DNA of 48,589 bases, taken from the NCBI RefSeq assembly GCF_000220835.1, contig NZ_GL985606.1, positions 2,306,841-2,355,429 of the forward strand, written 5' to 3'. The translations under genes were made by a program, and so were the position numbers. The notes below the pieces were generated by a model that was not told where the DNA came from, searched no databases, and worked only from the letters and a program-made list of their open reading frames with translations. This document shows positions 11,546 through 20,264 of the stretch, piece by piece (position 1 is the stretch's first letter; every line of letters starts with the position of its first letter). This DNA is from Actinomyces sp. oral taxon 448 str. F0400 (lineage in GTDB: Bacteria; Actinomycetota; Actinomycetes; Actinomycetales; Actinomycetaceae).

Positions 11546-14500
11546 GTGCCGTCCACAGGGTCCGTGCGCGAGACGCTCGGCGCGGGGCACTGTCATGCCA
11601 TGGTCCTCATGGTCCCGTCCCGGTCCCGACTCGGTCCGTCCACCACGCCCGTCCACAATCCTGCGCGGGCTCCGGCACCGCCCGCGAGTGTCCGAGCCGC
11701 TCGACAGGCGCTGTCACGGCCCTGGCACCTGGCCGTGCTCACCGGGTCGGACGCCGGACTGGTGCTTCCGGTCCCCGCGCGAGGTGCGCTCGGCCGTGCC
11801 GATGTTCTGACGGACCCCGCGGTCTCGCGACGCCATCTGTCCCTGACCAGTACGGCCAAGGCCGTGACCGTGGCGGACGTAGGCTCGGCCAATGGCACCC
11901 ATGTGCGCCGGTGGTTCCGGTGGCGGCGCCTGGGCCGGCGTCGGGTGCACTGCCGGGAGGGCGCGCTCCTGCGTGTGGGGGACACGGTCCTGGAGCTGCG
12001 GCGCCGGCCCCGCGATCTGACGGTGCCGATTCCGCCCGAGCGCTCCCGGCGGCGCTGGGTGCGCACGGCGGTGGCGGCGTCGACGTTCCTGCTCGTCATC
12101 GCGGCGGTGATCGCCATGCGCACGACCGGGCGGGGAACTTACGGGATGCTCGCGGCGGCACCCATGGCGATGATGGCCGTCATGCGACTCGGCTCGTCGA
12201 TCCCCGGCGGCGGGCACGGCCGCTACCGACGCACGGGGGCGGGCTGGGTCGGGGGCGAGCCCGATGCGGCCTCCATGCTGCTGGCCCTGGCCGTGTCCGT
12301 CTCGAACCGCTCGGTCTCCACCGATGACGGCCCATTGACCGGCTGGCTCGGGCGTCGCAGGCGCGCCGATCTGCTCGAGCTGGCCTCCGGCCAGTGCACG
12401 GCGCTGACCGGTGCGGGCTCCGCAGCGGCGGCGAGGTGGTGGGTCGCCCAGATCGCGGCCGGAGGGCGGGCCCATGTCAGCCTTGTCGACCGGGGGTACC
12501 GCCTCGTATGGGGCCGCGAGTCGGGCACGCGTAGCGCCGAGCTGCTGGCTGCGTCGAGGACTCCCCCGGGGAGAGCTCGCACGGTGCGCACGGCGCCGTC
12601 ACCCGCCCCGGACCTGAGCGAGCGGTGGTGGGAGACGGCTCGAGAACTGGCCGGTATCGTCCCGGCACGGACCCCGGACGGGTCGGCAGCGCCCGACCGG
12701 GTTCTTCTGGAGGAGGTCACCGGCCGGGTCGACCGCGACGGCGTCGGTGCGCGCTGGCGTCGTCGCCTCACCCAAGGCGGGCCCGATGCCCTGCCGGCGG
12801 TGCTCGGCGTGCGCGACGCCGACGCCGTCAACGCCGACCTCGTGGCTGACGGGCCCCACGCACTCATGGCGGGGACGACCGGATCGGGAAAATCCGAGAT
12901 GCTGACCTCCTGGCTGCTTCAACTCGCCCTCGACCTGCCGCCGGCGCGTCTCGCCCTGGTCCTGGTGGACTACAAGGGCGGGGCGGCGTTCGGGCCCCTG
13001 GCCCGCCTGCCCCATACCGCCGGAGTGCTCACCGACCTCGACCCGGCGGCGACGGGGCGGGCGCTGGCCTCCCTGGAGGCCGAGGTCCGACGCCGCGAGC
13101 GGCTCCTGGCGCGCGTGGGTGCCAAGGATGTCGCGTCGATGGATCGAACCCAGGCACCGCCGCGACTCGTGGTCGCGGTTGACGAGTTCGCCACGCTCGC
13201 CACCCAGCACCCCGACGTCCTGGAATGCCTCGTACGGGTCGCGGCGCAGGGCCGCAGCCTGGGCATCCACCTGATTCTGGCCACACAGCGGCCGACGGGC
13301 GTCATCTCCCCGGCCATTCGCGCCAACACAACACTGCGGGTGTGCCTGCGTGTACTCGACGCCGGGGATTCCCGCGACGTCCTGGGGCATGAGGGCGCGG
13401 CCGCTCTCGGTCCCCGTCCCGGACGCGTCCTGGTCGCCGGGACGGACGGCGACCACGGCGCCGCTCAGGCGCCGTGGTGCGGGCCGGCGGATCGCCTGGA
13501 GGCGCTGATCACCGAGGTGCGGGCGGCCGCCCGCTCGACCTCATCGCCGTGGCGGCCATGGGCCGCGCCGCTGCCCGCATCGCTGAGTGCGCGGGAGGCC
13601 GCCGAACTGGGCCCCGCCACGGGACCGGCCGAGGGTCTGGTGCTGGCGGGCACGGACCATCCGGATGAGCAGCGCCTGGGGCACTGGCGGTGGCCGGTGG
13701 ACCGACCGTTGGCGGTGATCGGCTCGCCCGGCTCGGGGCGCACGACGGCGGCCCTCGCGGCGGCGTGCGCGGCCATGGATGCTCAACGGGCGGTGTCCCT
13801 GTGCCTGGCGGGCACCGCGCCCCGCTGGCTGACGGCCCTCGACCGGGGACTGGGCACCGTTGTCGGCGCGGAGGATCCACGGCGCCTGGTGCGCCTGTGG
13901 TCGTTGGCCGCCGCCGGGCGGCTGGCCGGGGAACTGCTGGTCGTCGACGACGTGGATGCCATGGCGGCCGCCGTCGACGAGGTGCTGGGTCCGGGCGAGG
14001 GCCAGAACCTGCTCGAGCTGCTGGTGCGCACGGCCCCGGCGACGGGCACGGGACTGGTGCTGACCGCGCCGCTGTCCATGGCGGGGGCCAGATGGGCCTC
14101 CAGAATAGGGTTGCGGCTCGTACTGGGGGCGCCGCAGCCCGCCCAGGCGTCGGTGGCGGGCCTCCCGCGCGGCGTGGTGACGGGATCGGCTCCGGGCCGC
14201 GGCGTCGTCATCGACGGAGCCGTCGAGGCGGAGCGGGCATTGTCCGTCCAGGTGGTCACCCCGTGCGCACCCCGAGAGGCGACGGCGAGGTCGGCCCACC
14301 GCCTGGTCGCGATCCCCCGGACGGTGGCGCCCCTGGCCGGAACGTGGGCCGTGGGCGGTGATGACGCCCGGCCCCTGCCGGTCCCCCGCGGCTGCGTGCT
14401 CGTGGTCGGACCCCCGGGATCCGGGCGCACGACGGCACTGGCCGCGCTCAAGCGCTGCCTTCATGAAAATCCGGACGAGCCGGTCCTGGCGATCGACGAT

Positions 14501-14812
14501 CTCGATCTGGCCGAGGCGGTGGTGCTCTCTCGAGTGGAGAGAGCTCTGCACAGCGGACGGATCGTCCTGGCCTCGGCGACCACCGAACGCGTTGTGGGCA
14601 CGTACCGGGGGCCGTTGGCGACCCTGCGCGAGCGCGGCGATCTAGTCGTACTGTGGCCCGCCCTGGGACCGGCCTCGCAGGTGGCGGGACGCTCGCTGCG
14701 AGCGGTGACCGACCCGCGAGCGCCCACGCATCCGGGCCGCGGGGTCCTGGTGTCCCGGGGGGATACCGTCCCCATACAGATCGCCGCCGACGCAACTGCT
14801 GCAGCAACCTGA
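11546..14812 (+). CDS. FHA-domain FtsK/SpoIIIE (EccC-like) membrane ATPase
   Basis: A 1088-residue protein with an N-terminal FHA domain (about 60-155; SRRH at 94-97, GSANGT at 113-118), two transmembrane segments (about 173-191 and 197-213), and three FtsK/SpoIIIE-type ATPase modules. Module 1 has an intact Walker A, GTTGSGKS with Lys449, a Walker B with Asp546-Glu547, and a LILATQRP motif. Modules 2 and 3 read GSPGSGRT and GPPGSGRT, with Arg732 and Arg961 where Lys is expected. This matches EccC-like ATPases of type VII secretion. However, no WXG100 substrate, EccB, EccD or mycosin lies nearby, so it is an orphan here. The GTG at 11546 has GGGAG seven bases upstream; an ATG at 11600 is an alternative. 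FHA suggests input from a Ser/Thr kinase. Confidence 0.87.
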   Translation: MPSTGSVRETLGAGHCHAMVLMVPSRSRLGPSTTPVHNPARAPAPPASVRAARQALSRPWHLAVLTGSDAGLVLPVPARGALGRADVLTDPAVSRRHLSLTSTAKAVTVADVGSANGTHVRRWFRWRRLGRRRVHCREGALLRVGDTVLELRRRPRDLTVPIPPERSRRRWVRTAVAASTFLLVIAAVIAMRTTGRGTYGMLAAAPMAMMAVMRLGSSIPGGGHGRYRRTGAGWVGGEPDAASMLLALAVSVSNRSVSTDDGPLTGWLGRRRRADLLELASGQCTALTGAGSAAAARWWVAQIAAGGRAHVSLVDRGYRLVWGRESGTRSAELLAASRTPPGRARTVRTAPSPAPDLSERWWETARELAGIVPARTPDGSAAPDRVLLEEVTGRVDRDGVGARWRRRLTQGGPDALPAVLGVRDADAVNADLVADGPHALMAGTTGSGKSEMLTSWLLQLALDLPPARLALVLVDYKGGAAFGPLARLPHTAGVLTDLDPAATGRALASLEAEVRRRERLLARVGAKDVASMDRTQAPPRLVVAVDEFATLATQHPDVLECLVRVAAQGRSLGIHLILATQRPTGVISPAIRANTTLRVCLRVLDAGDSRDVLGHEGAAALGPRPGRVLVAGTDGDHGAAQAPWCGPADRLEALITEVRAAARSTSSPWRPWAAPLPASLSAREAAELGPATGPAEGLVLAGTDHPDEQRLGHWRWPVDRPLAVIGSPGSGRTTAALAAACAAMDAQRAVSLCLAGTAPRWLTALDRGLGTVVGAEDPRRLVRLWSLAAAGRLAGELLVVDDVDAMAAAVDEVLGPGEGQNLLELLVRTAPATGTGLVLTAPLSMAGARWASRIGLRLVLGAPQPAQASVAGLPRGVVTGSAPGRGVVIDGAVEAERALSVQVVTPCAPREATARSAHRLVAIPRTVAPLAGTWAVGGDDARPLPVPRGCVLVVGPPGSGRTTALAALKRCLHENPDEPVLAIDDLDLAEAVVLSRVERALHSGRIVLASATTERVVGTYRGPLATLRERGDLVVLWPALGPASQVAGRSLRAVTDPRAPTHPGRGVLVSRGDTVPIQIAADATAAAT

Positions 14813-14960
14813 CGTGGCTTCCCTTATGCCTCCGAATCGCTCAGAATCAAGGATTCGTTCCTGTGACCATAACGACAAGGTCGCCGGCGCACCTCTCACC
14901 GCTGAACTCTTGCCACACCTGCGCACGCGTGTGAAAGTTGGCTCAGAACGCGACAACCTG

Positions 14961-14991
14961 TTGCTCATCTCCGAGCACCGCTCGGTATGGC
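14961..14991 (+). promoter_or_regulatory. Possible whiB1 promoter with embedded inverted repeat
   Basis: TTGCTC at 14961-14966 and TATGGC at 14986-14991 are separated by 19 bases that contain a perfect inverted repeat, CCGAGC-ACC-GCTCGG, at 14971-14985. The leader would be about 35 bases with a strong Shine-Dalgarno sequence. A CRP site, which is known upstream of mycobacterial whiB1, was looked for and not found. Confidence 0.35.
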
Positions 14992-15033
14992 GGGTATAGG
15001 CGGGCCGCAAGACGTACCCCGAAGGGAGCCCTC

Positions 15034-15282
15034 ATGGACTGGCGAAGTCAGGCAGCATGTCTCACCGTTGACCCGGAGCTCTTCTTCCCCGTCGGCAACA
15101 CCGGTCCGGCCATCGCGCAGATCGCCGAGGCGAAAGAGGTGTGCGCCCGCTGCGAGGTCATCGACACCTGCTTGAAGTGGGCTCTGGAGAACGGTCAGGA
15201 TGCTGGCGTGTGGGGGGGGATGAGCGAGGACGAGCGTCGTTCCCTCAAACGGCGAGCGGCTCGCGCCCGCCGCTCCTCCTGA
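15034..15282 (+). CDS. whiB1: WhiB1-type iron-sulfur transcription factor
   Basis: An 82-residue WhiB-like regulator. Four cysteines at positions 9, 37, 40 and 46 bind a [4Fe-4S] cluster. The cluster senses nitric oxide in the mycobacterial homologue, which works by binding the sigma-A C-terminal region. The opening MDWRSQAAC, the block DPELFFPVGN and the GVWGGMSEDERR turn match WhiB1 more closely than other WhiB classes. The ATG at 15034 follows GAAGGGAG; the frame upstream is not conserved. The neighbouring convergent pdtaS gives the same whiB1/pdtaS arrangement as M. tuberculosis Rv3219/Rv3220c, from memory. Confidence 0.95.
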   Translation: MDWRSQAACLTVDPELFFPVGNTGPAIAQIAEAKEVCARCEVIDTCLKWALENGQDAGVWGGMSEDERRSLKRRAARARRSS

Positions 15283-15322
15283 CGGTCCATTGCCCGGGCG
15301 GTCGGAGCGCATGGACCGTCAG
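15279..15322 (+). terminator. Hairpin overlapping the whiB1 stop codon
   Basis: CTGACGGTCCAT at 15279-15290 and ATGGACCGTCAG at 15311-15322 are a perfect 12-bp inverted repeat with a 20-base loop. The whiB1 TGA lies inside the left arm. There is no U tract, so this may be a terminator or an mRNA 3' stabilising structure. Confidence 0.45.
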
Positions 15323-15789
15323 ACGGCTTCAAAATTCCGCTTCAGCAGGTCGAGTACTCACGGCGCACGACCGTGCGCGGCGCATGCCTCCTCCCCCGGT
15401 GGAAGACAAGGTATTCCTCATTATTTCATTGTCGCGCACGAGCGATCGCGCCGGCATGAGATCGGAAACGCTCGTCTTGTTATCCTGCCGCATGGTGTCC
15501 AGCGCAGGCGTCATCCGAAGACCTCGGCGTCGTAGACGACCCGATACGCCACCGCCTCGTTCCAGTGTCGCTGGCTGAGTCTTGCACCGGTCGGCACCGT
15601 CGCACTGGGGAGAGATCTGGTCGCAGCGCCGACCCGGTCACGGGCTGTGCCGCACACCTCGTTGTAGACGCCGCGCACCTCCTTCAAGCTTCAAGCCGAA
15701 ACCCATGTGCGAGGCGATCCCGCCCATCGGCGGGCCTCCCGGTTCCGTCATCGAAACGCGTCGGGCGTCGACCCGCGATGCCGAGACGA
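15323..15789. other. Gene-free stretch between convergent whiB1 and pdtaS
   Basis: About 470 bases with no supported gene. Short open frames exist but lack recognisable sequence or start signals. The part around 15410-15490 is clearly richer in A+T than its surroundings. A small hairpin (CCCGCC-CATC-GGCGGG, 15719-15734) lies 56 bases past the pdtaS stop and is a weak terminator candidate. A small RNA or remnant gene cannot be excluded. Confidence 0.5.
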
Positions 15790-17265
15790 TCAGGCCGACG
15801 GAGCGAGCCGGGCGCGCACGACGACGTCGGTGCCCCTCGCCTCACGCACCGGATCGCTCACGGGTCGCCAATCGATGGTGCCGCGCAGCTCCCCGTGCAC
15901 CAGGGTGGATACGATCCGCGTTCCCAGTCCCGTCATCGCCGCTCCGGGCTCAAGGCCGACGCCGTCGTCGATGACGTGGACGGTCAGCTCGTCGTCATCG
16001 CGCTGAGCGGTGACGACCACGGTGCCGTCGTGATCCTGAAGCCCGTGCTCGACGGCGTTGGTGACCAGCTCGGCCAGGACCGTCGCCAGCGCCTGGGCCG
16101 CATCGGCCTCCACCACCCCGAAGGCGCCTTCGAGGCGGGTGGTCACGCGTCCGCCAGCGGAGGCCACCGCCGCAGCGCCGCGTAGCACGGACGCGAAGAC
16201 CTCGTCGAAATCGACGGTCTCGTCGACGTTCTGGCTCAGGGCCGCGTGCACCGTCGCAATGGTGGCGACGCGGCGCTCGGCCTCGGCCAGCGCCTCGCGG
16301 GTCTCGTCATTGGTGGCGCGTCGGCCCTGGAGTCGCAGGAGGGCCGAGACCGTCTGCAGGTTGTTCTTGACCCGGTGGTGGATCTCGCGGATGGTGGCGT
16401 CCTTGTTGAGCAGCACCTGCTCGCGTCGTCGGATCTCCGAGACGTCGCGCACCAGCAGCAGAGCACCGGCGCGATGCCCGTCGCGACGCAGTGGGATGGA
16501 GCGCACCGACAGGAAGATCCCGCCGACCTCGATCTCGGTCAGCCAGGCCTGGCGCCCCATGAGCACGACCGCCAGCGTCTCATCCACGGGCGTGCGCTCG
16601 GGAATGATCCGAGTGACGGCCTCGGCGAGTACCTGTCCGTCGATCTCGTCGACCAGCCCCAGCCGGTGGAAGCAGGATCGCGCATTGGGGGAGGTGTAGA
16701 CCACGACTCCGTCGTCGTCGAGCCTGACGACACCGTCGCCCACGCGCGGAGTGCCGTGTCGCACCGCGGTGGCGGCGCCCCGGATCGGGAAGGCGCCCTG
16801 GGAGATCATGAGGCACAACGCGTCGGCCAGATCCTCCTGGGGCTGGTGGACGATCCGCCCGCCGCGCATGACGCCCACCGAGGTCTCCCGTGTGATGATG
16901 GCGATGGGTTCACTGTCACGCACCACCGGGACGTATTCCTCGCGCACGGCGGTCGTGCCGGTCCATTCCGGATCGGCGGCGACGACGACCTGCACGCTGG
17001 TGAGCGCCTCCAGCGCCATCGCCTCGCGGGCGGCGGGCATACGTCGGCCGATGACCTCCTCGAGGTGGACGGTGGCGCCCGTGGCGGGACGGGAGTGGGC
17101 GGCGGCGACGAAACGTCCGGTGCTGGTGCGGATCCACAGCACCAGGTCGGACACCGATAGGTCTGCGATCACCTGCCAATCGGCGATGAGCTGGTGGAGC
17201 CAATCGAGGTCAGCACCGGGGAGATCGATGGCGCCGCGGGTCGAGGGAGACAGGAGGTTGGGCAC
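15790..17265 (-). CDS. pdtaS: PdtaS-type sensor histidine kinase
   Basis: A soluble sensor kinase of 491 residues: N-terminal GAF-like domain (about 1-150), PAS-like domain (about 175-285), then a HisKA_2-type phosphoacceptor in the motif REIHHRVKNNLQ with His296/His297, and a HATPase domain with the N-box LVTNAVEHG and G-box DDGVGL...GLGTRIV. This is the PdtaS family. Its known partner is the ANTAR response regulator PdtaR, which acts on nascent RNA; PdtaR is not in this window. No membrane segment is visible. The start is GTG at 17265, with TACCAT six bases before it and no Shine-Dalgarno sequence. Confidence 0.92.
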   Translation of the reverse strand: MPNLLSPSTRGAIDLPGADLDWLHQLIADWQVIADLSVSDLVLWIRTSTGRFVAAAHSRPATGATVHLEEVIGRRMPAAREAMALEALTSVQVVVAADPEWTGTTAVREEYVPVVRDSEPIAIITRETSVGVMRGGRIVHQPQEDLADALCLMISQGAFPIRGAATAVRHGTPRVGDGVVRLDDDGVVVYTSPNARSCFHRLGLVDEIDGQVLAEAVTRIIPERTPVDETLAVVLMGRQAWLTEIEVGGIFLSVRSIPLRRDGHRAGALLLVRDVSEIRRREQVLLNKDATIREIHHRVKNNLQTVSALLRLQGRRATNDETREALAEAERRVATIATVHAALSQNVDETVDFDEVFASVLRGAAAVASAGGRVTTRLEGAFGVVEADAAQALATVLAELVTNAVEHGLQDHDGTVVVTAQRDDDELTVHVIDDGVGLEPGAAMTGLGTRIVSTLVHGELRGTIDWRPVSDPVREARGTDVVVRARLAPSA

Positions 17266-17271
17266 AACCCG

Positions 17272-17277
17272 ATGGTA
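17272..17277 (-). promoter_or_regulatory. -10 hexamer of pdtaS (leaderless)
   Basis: TACCAT on the minus strand, six bases before the GTG start. It shares a 53-base divergent spacer with the DUF2505 gene promoter. Confidence 0.5.
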
Positions 17278-17305
17278 CCGGCGGCGCGACGCCGGGTCCT
17301 CATGG

Positions 17306-17311
17306 CAGGAT
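17306..17311 (+). promoter_or_regulatory. -10-like hexamer of the DUF2505 gene (leaderless)
   Basis: CAGGAT seven bases before the ATG at 17319, back-to-back with the pdtaS -10. No Shine-Dalgarno sequence. Confidence 0.4.
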
Positions 17312-17318
17312 CAGCCCC

Positions 17319-17816
17319 ATGAAGAAAACCATCTCCATGACCTACCCAGCCGATCCCCAGCGTGTTGCCACCATGCTCTCGGATCCCGCCTACCAGCAGG
17401 CTCGCATCGACCGCTTCGGACTCGAGGACGCCAGCGTGGACGTCGCCGCGCGAGGGCGCGGCTTCGTGTCCACCATCGCTGGCTCCGTCCCGCTCAGCCG
17501 CCTGCCGGCGGCCGCCAAGCGCTTCGTGCGCTCAGCCGTCTCCTTCTCGTTGGCGGAGTCGTGGGGCGAGCCGGCCGACGACGGCTCGCGCACCGGCGGT
17601 GTCGACGTCGCCCTCAAGGGCGCACCGGTGCACGCCGGGGCGACCACCGCGATGCGCCCGGCTGGAGAGGACGTCACCGAGCTCACCGTGGAAGTCGACC
17701 TGAGCGTCAACGTCCCGCTGGTGGGGCACACCATTGAGGAGAAGGCGATGTCCCTGACCGACCGCGCGATCGCCGATGAGAAGGCGCGGGCCACGGCTTG
17801 GCTGGCCGAGCACTGA
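17319..17816 (+). CDS. DUF2505 family protein (SRPBCC-like fold)
   Basis: A 165-residue protein that opens MKKTISMTYPADPQRVATMLSD and ends with a helix rich in Ala, Glu and Lys. This is the DUF2505 pattern, a polyketide-cyclase/START-like fold that binds hydrophobic ligands in related proteins. No catalytic residue can be pointed to and no ligand is known to me. It is divergent from pdtaS and separated from osmC by a strong hairpin. Confidence 0.8.
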   Translation: MKKTISMTYPADPQRVATMLSDPAYQQARIDRFGLEDASVDVAARGRGFVSTIAGSVPLSRLPAAAKRFVRSAVSFSLAESWGEPADDGSRTGGVDVALKGAPVHAGATTAMRPAGEDVTELTVEVDLSVNVPLVGHTIEEKAMSLTDRAIADEKARATAWLAEH

Positions 17817-17943
17817 CGAGCAGCACAACAGGCGGTGGGGCGGGCCGCTTCGGCTTCGGGGCCTGCTGAGAGCCCCGTCGCGAGTGTGCCGGCGTCGCCG
17901 CCATGGCCACCGGCATCGGCCGATCTGCGGATCACCAGCCCGG

Positions 17944-17988
17944 TCCCCCGGTGAGATCGAACACGAGTGTTCGTATCTCACCGGGGGA
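17944..17988. terminator. Strong two-tier hairpin between the DUF2505 and osmC genes
   Basis: Fourteen pairs (17944-17957 with 17975-17988; the right arm reads ATCTCACCGGGGGA) are stacked on six more pairs (CGAACA with TGTTCG, 17958-17963 and 17968-17973). Only one base is bulged and the loop has four bases. It lies 130 bases after the DUF2505 stop and about 100 before osmC. No U tract follows on either strand, so terminator is only one reading. Confidence 0.55.
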
Positions 17989-18073
17989 TCGACTCGTTTC
18001 CGAAGCGCATCGCCCGGCTCCTCGCCATTCCGCTGTCCGGCGAGCCCTCTACTGGCGGAGGCCGTTGTCGTGA

Positions 18074-18079
18074 CACGAT
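18074..18079 (+). promoter_or_regulatory. -10-like hexamer of the osmC gene (leaderless)
   Basis: CACGAT six bases before the ATG at 18086, without a Shine-Dalgarno sequence. Confidence 0.4.
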
Positions 18080-18085
18080 CACGCC

Positions 18086-18532
18086 ATGAGCAGCGAGCAC
18101 TCCGAGATCATCCCGCCGACCGAGGCCAACTCCGTGTGGGCTGAGAGAACCGGCACCCGTCAGTACCTGGGACGCAACGCCCGCGGCGCCCAGGTGCGCA
18201 TCGGCACGGGCCCGGGCGAGTTCTCCCCGGGCGAGCTCATCAAGATCGCCTTGGGCACGTGCAACACCCTGTCGGCCGACCACCGCCTGGCCAAGGCGCT
18301 GGGCGAGGACTTCGATGCCAATGTGGTCGTAGCGACTTTGAAAAGCGAGGCGGAGGAGCGCTACACCGACTTCGACGTCCAGCTCGTCGCCGACTTCTCT
18401 TCCCTGACCCCCGAGCAGCGCGCCACCCTGACCGCACGGGTCGAGGGCGCCATCGAGCGCGCCTGCACCGTCGGCCACACCATCGACAAGGGCGCCGGCA
18501 TTCGCCTGCACCTGCTCGACGACCAGGACTGA
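18086..18532 (+). CDS. OsmC-family peroxidase-like protein
   Basis: A 148-residue OsmC/Ohr-fold protein. The two redox cysteines typical of the family are visible as Cys59 (in LGTCNTLSADH) and Cys127 (in RACTVGHTI). Family members reduce organic hydroperoxides using a dithiol such as lipoyl or mycothiol systems; the exact substrate cannot be read from sequence. It is nearer to general OsmC proteins than to Ohr. It is transcribed alone, with the EcsC-like gene starting 110 bases downstream behind its own strong ribosome binding site. Confidence 0.88.
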   Translation: MSSEHSEIIPPTEANSVWAERTGTRQYLGRNARGAQVRIGTGPGEFSPGELIKIALGTCNTLSADHRLAKALGEDFDANVVVATLKSEAEERYTDFDVQLVADFSSLTPEQRATLTARVEGAIERACTVGHTIDKGAGIRLHLLDDQD

Positions 18533-18641
18533 CACCATCGCCATCCGTCCGCCGGCTCCGCCCCGCCCGCCGGCACCGCCTGCCGATACCGCCCGTCGGC
18601 CATCGGGGCGCCGATTCGAACTCCCGTCAGGAGGACACCCC

Positions 18642-19331
18642 ATGGCCGTCTTCGAGGATCCCGCACGAGGCTCCGCCCTGGAGCGCGCGCTCGACAAGGC
18701 GCTGGCCGTCCCGGCCTCCCGGATCGAGGAACGGATCGCCCGCATGCGCCGCGAGCGCCCCGGCGCAGACACCGCCGAGCTCGTCGAGCTGGCCGCCTCA
18801 CGCCTGCGCACCGAGGCGGGGCTGTCCTCCGGAGCCGTCGGCGCCTCCGCCGCGCTGCCGGCGATGGGCACGGGGACGGCCACGGCCCTGACCCTCGGGC
18901 AGACGGCGGTCTTCCTGGCCTCCGCGGTCACCTACGTTCTGACCGTTGCCGAACTGCAGGGCCTACGTGTTATCGACACCGATAGGCGCCGCGCCCTGGT
19001 GATGTCCGCCCTGCTCGGGCGAGAGGGCTCGGAAGCGGTCCAGGGCTCTCTAGGCCTGTCCACCCTGTTCTGGGCCGCCCAGCACCTGGCGCGGATGCCG
19101 TTGCCCACCGTCAAGACCATCAACAGGAAACTCGCTCGGCGGATGGCCAGGAGGATGGCGACCCGAAGCGGGGCCCTGGCGGTGGGCCGGCTCATCCCCT
19201 TCGGAATCGGCGCGGCCATCGGCTGGGCCGGCGGCAGGGCACTGGCGGACCAGGTCATCGAGGGCGCCCGCTCGGCCCTCGGCCCGACCGGGCAACTGCC
19301 GGGCGGCGCCGTCGAGGTGATCGAGACGTGA
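18642..19331 (+). CDS. EcsC-like conserved membrane-associated protein
   Basis: A 229-residue protein with an N-terminal charged helical part, hydrophobic segments at about 70-105 ([18 protein letters not shown]) and 185-205 ([14 protein letters not shown]), and a very basic stretch between them with repeated RRMA units. This resembles the C-terminal half of EcsC-family proteins in actinobacteria; the function is unknown. The ATG at 18642 follows CAGGAGGAC. Its stop codon overlaps the thyA start (GTGA), so it is translationally coupled to thyA, which is not an association I can explain. Confidence 0.6.
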   Translation: MAVFEDPARGSALERALDKALAVPASRIEERIARMRRERPGADTAELVELAASRLRTEAGLSSGAVGASAALPAMGTGTATALTLGQTAVFLASAVTYVLTVAELQGLRVIDTDRRRALVMSALLGREGSEAVQGSLGLSTLFWAAQHLARMPLPTVKTINRKLARRMARRMATRSGALAVGRLIPFGIGAAIGWAGGRALADQVIEGARSALGPTGQLPGGAVEVIET

Positions 19332-20194
19332 GCCGCTCGACGGGGCCCTACCCGGTCCTGACGGAGCTGGGCCTGAGCGCGCCCGACGGCGTCGACGTCG
19401 CCTACGAGGAGCTCCTGGCCGAGGTCCTCACCCGCGGCGTCCCCAAGGGCGACCGCACCGGCACGGGCACGCGCTCGGTCTTCGCCCGTCACCTGCGCTA
19501 TGACTTGACCGCCGGATTCCCGCGCATCACCACCAAGTTCGTCGCCATGAAGGCCGTCAAGGGCGAACTGCTGTGGTTCCTACGCGGGGGTACCAACGTG
19601 CACTGGCTGCACGAGCACGGCATCACTATCTGGGATGAGTGGGCCGACGCCGATGGCGGGCTCGGCCCCGTCTACGGTTCGCAATGGCGCAGCTGGCCCA
19701 CACGCGACGGCGGCGCGATCGACCAGGTCGCCCGGGTCATCGACACCCTGCGCCACGACCCGCACTCGCGGCGCATGCTCGTATCAGCCTGGAACGTGGG
19801 CGACCTCGGCGACATGGCGCTGGCCCCCTGCCACGCCTTCTTCCAGTGCTATGTGGCCGACGACCGCCTGAGCCTGCAGGTCTACCAGCGCAGCGCCGAC
19901 CTCTTCCTCGGAGTGCCCTTCAACATCGCCTCCTACGCGCTGCTGACCCACATGCTCGCTCAGCAGGCCGATCTGAAGGTCGGGGAGATGGTGTGGACCG
20001 GGGGCGACTGCCACATCTACAACACTCACGTCGACCAGGTGCGCACCCAGCTCTCGCGGGTGCCGAAGGCCCATCCCTTCCCCACGCTGCGGCTGAGACG
20101 GGCGGAGTCGATCGACGCCTACCAGATGGATGACATCGACGCCTCAGAGGGCTATGAGCACCATCCGGCGATCAAAGCACCGGTGGCCGTGTGA
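19328..20194 (+). CDS. thyA: Thymidylate synthase (ThyA type)
   Basis: Methylates dUMP to dTMP using methylene-tetrahydrofolate, producing dihydrofolate. The 288-residue protein carries DRTGTGTRS for phosphate binding, the nucleophile Cys168 in LAPCHAFFQ, the [13 protein letters not shown] loop and the GDCHIYNTH block. The start is GTG at 19328, overlapping the preceding stop. It is followed after 70 bases by folA, which recycles the dihydrofolate this enzyme makes. Complete and typical. Confidence 0.97.
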   Translation: MSRSTGPYPVLTELGLSAPDGVDVAYEELLAEVLTRGVPKGDRTGTGTRSVFARHLRYDLTAGFPRITTKFVAMKAVKGELLWFLRGGTNVHWLHEHGITIWDEWADADGGLGPVYGSQWRSWPTRDGGAIDQVARVIDTLRHDPHSRRMLVSAWNVGDLGDMALAPCHAFFQCYVADDRLSLQVYQRSADLFLGVPFNIASYALLTHMLAQQADLKVGEMVWTGGDCHIYNTHVDQVRTQLSRVPKAHPFPTLRLRRAESIDAYQMDDIDASEGYEHHPAIKAPVAV

Positions 20195-20264
20195 ACAGGA
20201 CCGACCAGGACCGGCCTCGGCGCGCAGCGCAACCGGCCTCGGCACGGGGAGGAGGGACGGCCGG

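Noticed and set aside
14813-15033. A CRP-cAMP site upstream of whiB1
   Set aside because: TGTGA occurs near 14931, but the matching TCACA half-site at the correct spacing is absent.
11546-15282. A type VII secretion locus around the FHA-FtsK ATPase
   Set aside because: No WXG100, EccB, EccD, EccE or mycosin gene is nearby. Only the ATPase is present.
15329-15514. A 61-codon minus-strand open frame between whiB1 and pdtaS
   Set aside because: No ribosome binding site, promoter hexamer or recognisable sequence. It lies in an A+T-richer intergenic patch.
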